IMG/VR virus record: IMGVR_UViG_3300044986_000929 | Location: 1-23,486 of that record | Length of the DNA stretch: 23,486 bases | Strand: one strand, 5' to 3' | From: a virus | Shown: positions 14,879 to 21,078 of the stretch, in pieces | Position numbering within the stretch: position 1 is the first letter of the stretch | Layout of the letters: every line of letters begins with the position of its first letter | Program-made: the position numbers and the translations under genes | Notes under the pieces: generated by a model | Database searches by the model: none | What the model was told of the DNA's origin: nothing | What the model saw: only the letters and a program-made list of their open reading frames with translations

Positions 14879-15388
14879 CTATTCCTCCCCTTCGATAAGC
14901 CGATCATAGTGTTGCCACCGGCGCCGCTGCTCTTCCTGAATCACACCCCATTTACTTTTCGCCTCGTACATAGCGATCCCCTCAGCGCTCACCCGCAACG
15001 TGTACCAGTAGGACGCCAGCCAGGCCAGCACAAACGAAGACCACAGGATGCACAGCCCCAAGAAGCTAAATAGCGGTGTGGTTGTCACCAGGCCCGACAA
15101 TAGCCACACGCCCAGCGCAAACGCCCCGAACAATGGCACGTTGGCAATCAAAAACCCCTTACTCCGGTCAACCGCGCTTGTCTTCATCTCAATATGCTGT
15201 GTCGCCTGCATCGGCACATCAAGCCTGTGTGTCGTCTCCGCTGGCGGCAACACCTCAATTCGTGGTCGCCGGGTCATGGCCGTCGTCTGCCCCGGTTGGA
15301 CAAAGTTCTCAAGTCCGTTATAGCGGTTTTGTGTCTGCTCTTTAACCTTCTGCACGATCCACCTCCACACGGAAAACATACTCACCAT
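14879..15388 (-). CDS. Membrane protein with cytoplasmic arms
   Basis: A 169-residue protein. An N-terminal ~75-residue polar arm rich in Thr, Gln and Arg precedes two adjacent hydrophobic segments (about 79-101 and 105-128, FLIANVPLFGAFALGVWLL and FSFLGLCILWSSFVLAWLA). A charged helical C-terminal arm of ~40 residues follows (SAEGIAMYEAKSKWGVIQEEQRRRWQHYD). Both arms would be cytoplasmic, a hairpin topology. AGGGG lies 8 nt before the ATG at 15388, which overlaps the gene upstream by 47 nt, the largest overlap in the cluster. Family unknown. Confidence 0.66.
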   Translation of the reverse strand: MVSMFSVWRWIVQKVKEQTQNRYNGLENFVQPGQTTAMTRRPRIEVLPPAETTHRLDVPMQATQHIEMKTSAVDRSKGFLIANVPLFGAFALGVWLLSGLVTTTPLFSFLGLCILWSSFVLAWLASYWYTLRVSAEGIAMYEAKSKWGVIQEEQRRRWQHYDRLIEGEE

Positions 15389-15521
15389 AGTCCCAACCCC
15401 TAATCAACTCCGCATTACCGAAAAGCCACGCCAACAACCGGTTACACCCGGTGCGGCTCAAGTGGTGAGCGTTGCCGTGCATGTAGACCGTTTGCGCCGG
15501 AACAGTGATTGTTATGACCAT
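15342..15521 (-). CDS. Small hypothetical soluble protein
   Basis: A 59-residue protein starting MVITITVPAQTVYMHGNAHH. It reads as beta strands with aromatic and His residues, with a helix in the middle ('GCNRLLAWLFGNAELIRGW') and 'YGEYVFRVEVD' near the end. It overlaps the upstream 39-residue gene by 10 nt (start 15521, upstream stop 15512). An extension upstream to 15596 exists in frame but ignores that overlap. Unrecognised. Confidence 0.55.
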   Translation of the reverse strand: MVITITVPAQTVYMHGNAHHLSRTGCNRLLAWLFGNAELIRGWDYGEYVFRVEVDRAEG

Positions 15522-15631
15522 AAGCCCTCCGTCGCCATCGTCAACCCGTAGATGATGAACCCCCAGCCAGCCAGGAACAAGGCCCCGGCGATGCACAGCG
15601 CAACGATGATGCTCTTTGAATCGTGTATCAT
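15512..15631 (-). CDS. 39-residue single-span membrane peptide
   Basis: The frame starts MIHDSKSIIVALCIAGALFL, with ATG at 15629-15631 overlapping the stop of the upstream gene (ATGA) and TAA at 15512-15514. Residues 7-30 form one hydrophobic helix (SIIVALCIAGALFLAGWGFI), with a short tail (YGLTMATEGLWS). The exact stop-start overlap on both sides supports it as a real gene despite its size. Confidence 0.6.
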   Translation of the reverse strand: MIHDSKSIIVALCIAGALFLAGWGFIIYGLTMATEGLWS

Positions 15632-15918
15632 GGACACCGCCCCATCACCTGATTGATCAGCGCCGTGGGGCAATCGCTACCCTCAATAGCCATAGCGAAC
15701 AACGCCAGCCCAACCAACGAGAAAACAATCAGGCAAAAGACAAAAACAATGCCACCAACACACCCGCCGGCCGCTCCGCTCCCTGTGGCATTGCTAACAG
15801 CGCTCTCCGTCCGATCTGCGCTATTGACGCCCCACAGGATTAGTGGCATTGCCAGCAGCAACAACGGATTCAGTAGCGCCAACATGATCCCCATTAAAAT
15901 AATCAGCAATGTATTCAT
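15628..15918 (-). CDS. Two- to three-span small membrane protein
   Basis: A 96-residue protein starting MNTLLIILMGIMLALLNPLL. Residues 3-32 form a long hydrophobic stretch, broken by Asn-Pro, that could be two helices; 57-80 is another (GGIVFVFCLIVFSLVGLALF). A Ser/Gly/Ala-rich loop with GCVGG lies between, and the tail has two Cys (SDCPTALINQVMGRCP). The start overlaps the upstream stop (ATGA). No family recognised. Confidence 0.65.
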   Translation of the reverse strand: MNTLLIILMGIMLALLNPLLLLAMPLILWGVNSADRTESAVSNATGSGAAGGCVGGIVFVFCLIVFSLVGLALFAMAIEGSDCPTALINQVMGRCP

Positions 15919-16181
15919 GGCCGCAACCCTCCTGCAACACTCAGCGCCACCAGCAGCACAACCGCACCACCAACGGCAACGAACGCACCAACCGCCCACA
16001 GCCAGCAGCCAGCGCGCCCGGTGTCGCCACTGGTCGCCGCTTCGCTCATTTGCTCGACACCCTGTTCAGCAGCGCCGAACAGCAGCGACAACAGCCCCCA
16101 GGCGATTAGCCCAGCCACGCCGATCCCAAAGAACGGGGTGACGAGGCAACACAGGCTGAAAATTAGAAGCGCCCACATCAT
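15915..16181 (-). CDS. Small multi-span membrane protein
   Basis: An 88-residue protein starting MMWALLIFSLCCLVTPFF; the second Met (16178) may be the true start. The N-terminal 37 residues are hydrophobic with Gly, enough for a helical hairpin; 58-84 is a further span (CWLWAVGAFVAVGGAVVLLV). A polar loop with AAEQGVEQMSEAATSGD separates them. It overlaps the upstream gene (ATGATG). It looks like a paralogue in style, though not clearly in sequence, of the neighbouring membrane genes. Confidence 0.63.
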   Translation of the reverse strand: MMWALLIFSLCCLVTPFFGIGVAGLIAWGLLSLLFGAAEQGVEQMSEAATSGDTGRAGCWLWAVGAFVAVGGAVVLLVALSVAGGLRP

Positions 16182-16390
16182 TTTTGCCACCGCTTTCTTT
16201 CGGAAACAGCGCAATTCAGCAGCGCCGCCGCCGCTTCCAGTGGCGTGTCACCACTGCCAGTGGCGCGCCTCATTGCCTCATCATCTGCGGCGGCCAAGTC
16301 TTCAGTCTCATACAAACAAGCGACATATTTACCCCGCCAGTCGTTTGCCCCGTAAACCAGAATCCTGATTTCTGCTTGCCAGTCGTTCAT
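16178..16390 (-). CDS. Small soluble hypothetical protein in the membrane-gene cluster
   Basis: A 70-residue protein (MNDWQAEIRILVYGANDWRG...). Its first half suggests beta strands ('AEIRILVYGANDWRGKYVACLYETED') and the second a helix ('PLEAAAALLNCAVSERKRW'). The start overlaps the upstream stop by ATGA and the stop overlaps the downstream start, so it belongs to the same transcript. Unrecognised. Confidence 0.6.
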   Translation of the reverse strand: MNDWQAEIRILVYGANDWRGKYVACLYETEDLAAADDEAMRRATGSGDTPLEAAAALLNCAVSERKRWQK

Positions 16391-16653
16391 TGTCCACCCC
16401 TTCTAAACAATCGTTTCAGAGACAACCACAACATCGGCGGAATGAGAATCAAACCGACTAGCAGCATCGTTGCGTGTAAGTTTTCCTCTTGCGTGCCTGC
16501 CATCGGTTTACCTGTGGCAATTTCGGGATGGCGTAACGCTCCAACCATCATAATTGCACTGAGGATTGCCGCCACCAGGCCCGCTTTGCCGCCGAAAGCC
16601 AGCCAGAAGATGAGCAGCGCCATTGCGATGATGATTACATGCTCATTCAACAT
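16387..16653 (-). CDS. Small membrane protein, two to three spans
   Basis: An 88-residue protein starting MLNEHVIIIAMALLIFWLAF. Hydrophobic stretches lie at 5-20, 22-42 (GGKAGLVAAILSAIMMVGAL) and 63-80 (ATMLLVGLILIPPMLWLSL), ending in a basic tail (KRLFRRGGQ) that should face the cytoplasm. The start shares a base with the upstream stop (TGATG), as in coupled translation. Unrecognised. Confidence 0.65.
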   Translation of the reverse strand: MLNEHVIIIAMALLIFWLAFGGKAGLVAAILSAIMMVGALRHPEIATGKPMAGTQEENLHATMLLVGLILIPPMLWLSLKRLFRRGGQ

Positions 16654-16979
16654 CACCGCCCCCCTTCCTTCACCAACGGCGCCGTCACCACCGCCACCGC
16701 CACATGCAACCCCTGCTCCACCCACTTCGCCAACCGCAGCGAATCGATCACAAAATGACTCACCCCATTAATCACCACAAACAGCGCCCACATATTCCAG
16801 CTCACCCGCGCCGTCCGTGCTGACAACCCCTGCAACGCCGCCACCATCAACACATGCCGCAACCGATGCCGCCAACACCGCCCCTTCTGCATCGCCTGCG
16901 CCGTCGTCTGAAAGCCCCAGTCCGCCCCCACCAACGCCAAAACCACCTTCACCGTATGAAACCCCAAAAACCCCTTCAT
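16653..16979 (-). CDS. DUF3307-like membrane protein
   Basis: A 108-residue protein. 'VVLALVGADWGFQTTAQAMQK' at the start, a Arg/His-rich turn 'RHRLRHVLMVAALQGL', and 'VVINGVSHFVIDSLRLAKWVEQGLHVAVA' near the end match the DUF3307 pattern (Asp and Gln in the first helix, H-x-x-I-D then D/E-Q-x-x-H at the end). DUF3307 members are phage- and bacterium-encoded membrane proteins whose function is unknown. The start MKGFLG at 16979 is fixed by GAGGAGGG; an ATG at 16997 lacks a ribosome site. That ribosome site pairs with a CCCTCC upstream. Confidence 0.66.
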   Translation of the reverse strand: MKGFLGFHTVKVVLALVGADWGFQTTAQAMQKGRCWRHRLRHVLMVAALQGLSARTARVSWNMWALFVVINGVSHFVIDSLRLAKWVEQGLHVAVAVVTAPLVKEGGR

Positions 16980-16983
16980 CAAA

Positions 16984-17006
16984 CCCTCCTCATTCATCCC
17001 GGAGGG
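16984..17006 (-). promoter_or_regulatory. Ribosome-site-sequestering hairpin
   Basis: On the minus strand CCCTCC (from 17001-17006) can pair with GGAGGG (16984-16989) over an 11-nt loop. The GGAGGG is the ribosome binding site of the DUF3307-like gene. This would hide the site until something opens the stem, a possible translational switch for the whole downstream cluster. Confidence 0.55.
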
Positions 17007-17059
17007 CGAAAACAAAACGCCCCCCAACGGTTGTAAAAACATCCGCTGGAAGGCGTCAT

Positions 17060-17174
17060 GGTGTATAATCACCAATCAGCCGCTGGCCATCCTTTACCGG
17101 CCCCAGCGGTCAGGGTGATGGGTGGCGCCGCAAAACACCCACCCATCACCAATCCTCAATCTTCAATTATCAAT
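17060..17174 (-). other. Structured leader: three hairpins plus heptamer repeats
   Basis: Reading leftward: four heptamers ATTGATA, ATTGAAG, ATTGAGG, ATTGGTG (17150-17174 region); a perfect 12-bp inverted repeat GGTGATGGGTGG/CCACCCATCACC (17114-17125 and 17139-17150, loop 13); CCGCTGG/CCAGCGG (17080-17086 and 17103-17109) with extra CC/GG pairs inside; and GGTG/CACC around TATAAT (17060-17073). The 228-nt gap 16980-17207 has no credible gene. It looks like a regulatory leader for the membrane-protein cluster. Confidence 0.5.
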
Positions 17175-17207
17175 TCCCAGCCATCACCCCCTTTCACTGG
17201 CCATTCA

Positions 17208-17414
17208 TCAATGCGCCGTCGCATCATACTCCGGCACAAAATAACTCGGCACCCGCACTACCTTCGCATCCCGCTCCAACTTGATATGCAACAGATCATA
17301 GGGCTGCCCATTATGCACCCGAAACTCATTCGTTGGTTCAATCTGCTGAATCATCCCCCGCCGCCCATGATACCGGCAACCCTTCCTCCGAATCGTCACA
17401 AACCCCGCTTGCAT
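17208..17414 (-). CDS. Small hypothetical protein with SH3/KOW-like look
   Basis: A 68-residue protein starting MQAGFVTIRRKGCRYHGRRG. The pattern (beta strands, 'KGCRYHGRRGMIQQI', then 'VHNGQPYDLLHIKLERDAKVVRVPSYFV') resembles small five-strand barrel modules such as KOW/SH3-like domains, which can bind RNA or protein. This is a structural impression only. GGGGAGGA lies about 8 nt before the ATG. The start overlaps the gene upstream by 19 nt. Confidence 0.58.
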   Translation of the reverse strand: MQAGFVTIRRKGCRYHGRRGMIQQIEPTNEFRVHNGQPYDLLHIKLERDAKVVRVPSYFVPEYDATAH

Positions 17415-17632
17415 CGCCCATTCCTCCCCTCAATCCTATAAGTCCTATGCTTCTGCCCCTCGACCGATAATCCCTTATTATCACCCGACCACACCACGTT
17501 ATCTTCCAGATACCGCAACCGCCTTTCCGCCGACGCCAACCGCTGGTTCACCCGCTCCTGCACCAGCGCCACCACCATCACCATCACCCCCAACGCCACC
17601 CCCGCCGCCACCACCACCACCAACCAATTCAT
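17396..17632 (-). CDS. Small membrane protein with coiled coil
   Basis: A 78-residue protein starting MNWLVVVVAAGVALGVMVMV. One membrane span covers residues 3-24, followed by a coiled coil (VQERVNQRLASAERRLRYLED), a layout seen in phage holin-like and spanin-like proteins, though the location is far from the lysis genes. GGGAGG lies 5 nt before the ATG, which overlaps the upstream stop (ATGA). Its last ~30 codons run through palindrome copy h ('SGDNKGLSVEG'), so the C-terminus may be a late extension. Confidence 0.6.
   Translation of the reverse strand: MNWLVVVVAAGVALGVMVMVVALVQERVNQRLASAERRLRYLEDNVVWSGDNKGLSVEGQKHRTYRIEGRNGRCKRGL
17461..17488 (-). promoter_or_regulatory. GATAA-N7-TTATC palindrome, copy h
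   Basis: GATAA at 17466-17470 and TTATC at 17478-17482, spacer 7; minus-strand flanks GTCGGGT and GGTCGA are full consensus. It lies within the coding frame of the small membrane/coiled-coil gene and 52 nt before the gene starting at 17414, the same distance as copy a from its gene. Confidence 0.72.
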
Positions 17633-18099
17633 CGCACCTCCCACGTCGAATAAACCCCCGTCACCACATACCCCAACCGCACCGGATCCCACTCCCGCAT
17701 CGCCCGCCACCGCCCAATCACCGGCCACTCCCCCATCGTCACCAGCACCGTCACCAACTCACTCGCCGGCAACCGCCCCACCGGCTCATCCAGCGGCCTG
17801 GACGATTTCCGCCATGTCTTCCGCACCGCCTTCGCCGCCCCCACCCGCTCCTGCGCCTCCAAACTGCGCGACTTGGTGGCCCGCCCCGTCAACTCCTCCG
17901 CCAATCGCCGCCACCCCGCCGCCCCCACAATCGCCAACCGGCTCATGTGCCGCCGCCCATCACTCACCCCCTTCGGCACCCACCGGTCAAAGTCATACAG
18001 CGTCGGCGCCCACCGCCCCGCCAAATGCTCATCACTAATCGCCAACAACACCCCCCGCAACTCATCCCGATTCAATAACCGCTTCCGCTTGCCTCCCAT
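17629..18099 (-). CDS. Putative DNA-binding hypothetical protein
   Basis: A 156-residue basic protein starting MGGKRKRLLNRDELRGV, with GAGGG 8 nt before the ATG; an in-frame extension to 18144 has no ribosome site. Residues 20-70 ('APTLYDFDRWVPKGVSDGRRHMSRLAIVGAAGWRRLAEELTG') resemble helical DNA-binding segments of phage and homing-endonuclease-associated proteins, with 'GAAGWRRLAEEL' as a recognition-like helix. A second copy of this flavour may lie near the C-terminus ('GEWPVIGRWRAMREWD'). It sits immediately beside the candidate replication origin, so an origin-binding or regulatory role is plausible, but unproven. Confidence 0.58.
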   Translation of the reverse strand: MGGKRKRLLNRDELRGVLLAISDEHLAGRWAPTLYDFDRWVPKGVSDGRRHMSRLAIVGAAGWRRLAEELTGRATKSRSLEAQERVGAAKAVRKTWRKSSRPLDEPVGRLPASELVTVLVTMGEWPVIGRWRAMREWDPVRLGYVVTGVYSTWEVR

Positions 18100-18144
18100 C
18101 GCCAAACCCTCGCAACTTTTATTACACCAATTTCCCCCAACCAT

Positions 18145-18411
18145 CCGAAGGATAAAAATTATCCTTCGCTCATCCTTCGCTCATCCTTCGCTATCCTTCG
18201 CTCTACTTTAATTTTTATAGTAGAAACATACATAGAATGACCCCAATGCCTTCGATCCTTCGCGTTTTGGCCCAACTTTTGGCGGTTTTTGCGAACTATC
18301 GAAAAACAACACGATTTATTAGCGAAGGATCGAAGGCAAAATCGGCGGTAAATCAAAAAAAAATATTTTTTTTTGCCAAAACCCCGATTTTGCCTTCATC
18401 CTTCGCAACTC
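18145..18411. other. Candidate replication origin with iterons
   Basis: No credible gene. The 9-mer ATCCTTCGC occurs at 18161, 18172, 18183, 18193, 18255 and 18398, and inverted at 18322-18330, seven copies in 250 bp. The first four are spaced 10-11 nt apart, about one helix turn. An AT-rich stretch follows, including A9-TA-T9 near 18354-18373. It lies directly after the primase-helicase gene and before a basic small protein. Iterons plus an AT-rich unwinding element beside a replication gene is the classic origin layout. Confidence 0.6.
18322..18406. repeat. Long imperfect inverted repeat inside the candidate origin
   Basis: The arm at 18322-18345 and the arm at 18384-18406 are reverse complements over 23 of 24 positions, with one single-base gap. 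The 38-bp centre contains a second palindrome, A9-TA-T9, and each outer arm ends in an iteron. It could extrude as a cruciform, or act as a bidirectional terminator after the primase-helicase gene. Confidence 0.7.
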
Positions 18412-20994
18412 TCATTGCAAGGGCTTCCCAATCCCATAGCGCTTCATCAACGCCTCTAGCTCACTTTCCTCCAATTCCACCATCGACCGGCGGCTAACGG
18501 GATGCTGCCGTTTCCCAATATTGACAATCCCCAACTCCTCGCGCAGGAGCTTCGTCACCAACCGCGGATGCACCTTCGTCTCCGGGTCAAGGTCGGCCAG
18601 AATCTCCTTTGCCCGTTCAGCAATCCCCTGTGGCGTCAAATCCCGCAAATCATTCCCCAGCAGATCCTTCTTATTGTTGTAATAAATATCCACCAACGAC
18701 TGCACCACAATCGCCGGCATCGTCAACTGGCGATCACTGATCAGCGTCTGGTTATAGGCCGACACAAAAATATCAATCTCCCGGCGCATCTCCACATCTT
18801 CAATAATGCTCTTCAGCGCCATCGTCACCTGGTTCAACCGTGGCTCCACACTCTCATTGGCCAGCGACTCATCCACCTCTACCCGCCGATGATTCCGCAA
18901 CCGATACATCAGCAGCTTATTGCGCAGCGTGTTCGACCTAGCCCAAAACTTATCATTCAACATAAAGGGGATACCCGGCCTGGGTCGCGCCGTCGTTGTC
19001 CGCTTCGTCAAACAGCGGCTCTCCACCGCCCGATCCCCAAAGGGCTTCCGTGTCGCCAGAATCTTCGGCCCAAACACGTCATAAGTCTCCGGCGCATAAA
19101 TGTCCGTGTCCGGCTCCTTCTCGGCGCGCATCACGCACCCGCCCTTGTAATAGCCCACATTGATAATCTTGATCAGCTCACTCTCCGCATCACTGTTCGC
19201 AAAGTCCGCCTCATCCATCACCAGCGTCCCCCGGAACATATCAATCAGCCGGAAAATCGGACTCGCCGTACTGGCGCCACTCACCAACATCGGCCGATAA
19301 CACAACACCCCAATCGTCTGAATAAACCGCGTCTTCCCCGTCCCATAATCGCCCAACGCTCGCAGATAGGGCAGATTCTCAAAGCAGTCATACAGCCAGC
19401 TAAAAAGAATGTAATAGGCCGCCAGCTTCTCATAAAAGGGATCACCAAAGTCAAACCAATCATGCAAGAAGGCTTGGATCTCCTTCACCAACTGCTTCTC
19501 CCCGCCATACTCCTCCGCCTTCTCCGGGAAAAGCACAATCCGCTGATTCCGAATCACCCCCAGCGTTGCCGGGTAGGGCAAGCAGGTCACATTACCCACA
19601 TCCACCGTCTTCTGGTACTCAATCTTCCCGCCCGGCTGCCGCACCGCATACATGCACACCCCGCCGCCCAGCGCATCCCAATTGATCGTCTGCTCCCACA
19701 CCAGGCCACCCACCGCCCCACCCGCGCTATACTCATAGCGTGCCGGCGTCTCCTTTTCCTGGTTGGCCTTCTGCTCTTCTTGGTTGGCCTTCTGCAATCG
19801 GTTAAACTGACTCACCTTCCCCCCACACAGATGCTTGGCTAAATCCGGCTTTAGGTCCGTCGCCACCATCGTATCCAGCGCCTCATAAATGCTAAAGAAC
19901 CGCCGCAGCAACGCCGTCCGCTCCTCATCCTTCGCCGCCGCCGCCTTGATCGCCAACCCCTCCAGCGCCGTCAAACTATCATCCAGCATCTGGCGTACAT
20001 CCTCCGCCCCGGCCCCCGCCTTCACCGCCTCCGCCGCATCCTTGGCCTCAGCCGGCCACCGCACCACCCGGCACAACGGATCAATCCCCAGCGCCAACTC
20101 CAGCGCCTTCGCCCGCCCCGCCTCATCATTATCCAGCGCCACATGGCTAACCTGCTCCGTGAGGGTAGAAACCTCCCCCTTCACCCCACACAGCGCCATC
20201 GAGGAGACACCAATCTGCCCCAGCGCCACCGCATCCGCCTGTCCCTCCACCAACAACACCGCCCCACTACACGAGACGTCCGGCGTATTCACATACGGCC
20301 GCTTCGGCCCCGCCATCTGTTCCGGCAAATTATAGTGGCGTTTCTTCTCATGGATGGCCCGCCCGGAGAGATAAACCACCTTGCCCCGCTCCCGGTGGAC
20401 ATAAACCAGGTGGCCCTGCGGAATGCTCAACACCGCCTTCGCCAACGGCATCTCCAACAACCCCGCCTCCCGCAACTGCGCATGAAGCGGCCTCACCGGG
20501 TCGGCTGATAATAATGGCTTATCCGTCGAAAGCGGGTTATACCCCAACCGCTCCCGGCGCATCGTCGCCTCCGTCCAGCCCCGGCCAGCGCAATAATCCC
20601 GCGCCACCTGCCCATCCGGCCCCCACAACAGCGCCGCATAATGCCCCGCCGCCAACTCCAAAATCTGCGCCCGCTTCTGCTCCTCACTCTTCCGGCTCTC
20701 CCACGCCTGGCGCTCCGCCTCCGTCTGCGCCTTCAGCTCCACCCCGGCCAGCCGCGCCAACTCCTCCAGCGCCACCCGAAACCCACAATTCTCCACCTGC
20801 TGCATATACCAATCAAAAATATCCCCGCCCACCCCCTTGCTAAACCAATACCACTGCTGCTTATCCGTCCAAATCTTCAGGCTGTCATGCTCAGTCGTCG
20901 TCAATGTCTTCCCCCGCCCGATGACCGTCAACGTCTGCCCAATCAACTCCTCAATCTTAAGTTGACCCTTGATCTCCTGAATTACACTATCCAT
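18412..20994 (-). CDS. Primase-helicase with degenerate zinc-finger domain
   Basis: An 860-residue protein. Residues 10-85 fit a CHC2-type primase zinc-finger fold by pattern ('QQWYWFSKGVGGDIFDWYM', then 'ALEELARLAGVEL'), but the zinc-binding Cys and His are missing. The TOPRIM domain has 'VLLVEGQADAVALG' (Glu250) and 'HVALDNDEAGRAKAL' (Asp288, Asp290). A linker with a heptad tandem repeat (QKANQEE) leads to a C-terminal ATPase with Walker A 'LGDYGTGKTRF' (547-557) and Walker B 'LVMDEADF' (591-598). The last ~100 residues look like a winged helix. It would make primers and unwind DNA at the fork. Its gene abuts the iteron region. Confidence 0.88.
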   Translation of the reverse strand: MDSVIQEIKGQLKIEELIGQTLTVIGRGKTLTTTEHDSLKIWTDKQQWYWFSKGVGGDIFDWYMQQVENCGFRVALEELARLAGVELKAQTEAERQAWESRKSEEQKRAQILELAAGHYAALLWGPDGQVARDYCAGRGWTEATMRRERLGYNPLSTDKPLLSADPVRPLHAQLREAGLLEMPLAKAVLSIPQGHLVYVHRERGKVVYLSGRAIHEKKRHYNLPEQMAGPKRPYVNTPDVSCSGAVLLVEGQADAVALGQIGVSSMALCGVKGEVSTLTEQVSHVALDNDEAGRAKALELALGIDPLCRVVRWPAEAKDAAEAVKAGAGAEDVRQMLDDSLTALEGLAIKAAAAKDEERTALLRRFFSIYEALDTMVATDLKPDLAKHLCGGKVSQFNRLQKANQEEQKANQEKETPARYEYSAGGAVGGLVWEQTINWDALGGGVCMYAVRQPGGKIEYQKTVDVGNVTCLPYPATLGVIRNQRIVLFPEKAEEYGGEKQLVKEIQAFLHDWFDFGDPFYEKLAAYYILFSWLYDCFENLPYLRALGDYGTGKTRFIQTIGVLCYRPMLVSGASTASPIFRLIDMFRGTLVMDEADFANSDAESELIKIINVGYYKGGCVMRAEKEPDTDIYAPETYDVFGPKILATRKPFGDRAVESRCLTKRTTTARPRPGIPFMLNDKFWARSNTLRNKLLMYRLRNHRRVEVDESLANESVEPRLNQVTMALKSIIEDVEMRREIDIFVSAYNQTLISDRQLTMPAIVVQSLVDIYYNNKKDLLGNDLRDLTPQGIAERAKEILADLDPETKVHPRLVTKLLREELGIVNIGKRQHPVSRRSMVELEESELEALMKRYGIGKPLQ
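19753..19794 (-). repeat. Tandem 21-bp coding repeat in primase-helicase linker
   Basis: Two consecutive 7-codon units encode QKANQEE and QKANQEK (residues 401-414). They lie in the linker between TOPRIM and ATPase domains, where length changes are probably tolerated. The unit probably arose by slippage. Confidence 0.7.
20502..20528 (-). promoter_or_regulatory. GATAA-N7-TTATC palindrome, copy i (inside the primase gene)
   Basis: GATAA at 20507-20511 and TTATC at 20519-20523, spacer 7; minus-strand flanks TTCGACG and AGCCGA are less exact. It is the only copy deep inside a coding region (residues about 157-165, STDKPLLSAD), which could make it coincidental or a roadblock-type site. Confidence 0.5.
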
Positions 20995-21078
20995 TGCCGA
21001 AACTCTCTCTCTGGTTACTCATCAAAGGATCACCCTGGCCAGTCGCCACCAACCAGGGCCTTATCCATCCTATCTCGC

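Noticed and set aside
17060-17073. TATAAT on the + strand as a rightward promoter
   Set aside because: No -35 box at 16-18 nt, no gene on the + strand to serve, and the box lies in a GGTG/CACC hairpin loop.
1838-17488. The palindromes as ordinary intrinsic terminators
   Set aside because: The stems are short and AT-rich, and no T-run follows on either strand; ribosome sites often follow at once.
18149-18166. GGATAA-AAA-TTATCC palindrome as another family member
   Set aside because: The spacer is 3 nt instead of 7 and the flanks differ; it belongs to the iteron region.
18159-18356. A 65-codon minus-strand frame in the candidate origin
   Set aside because: Its C-terminal part merely translates the iterons (ERRIAKDERR), there is no ribosome site, and the stretch is AT-rich repeat DNA.
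20995-21078. CCCTGG/CCAGGG hairpin between two early genes as a terminator
   Set aside because: No T-run follows and the primase-helicase gene begins just downstream with a purine-rich ribosome site; it is noted only as a possible stem.
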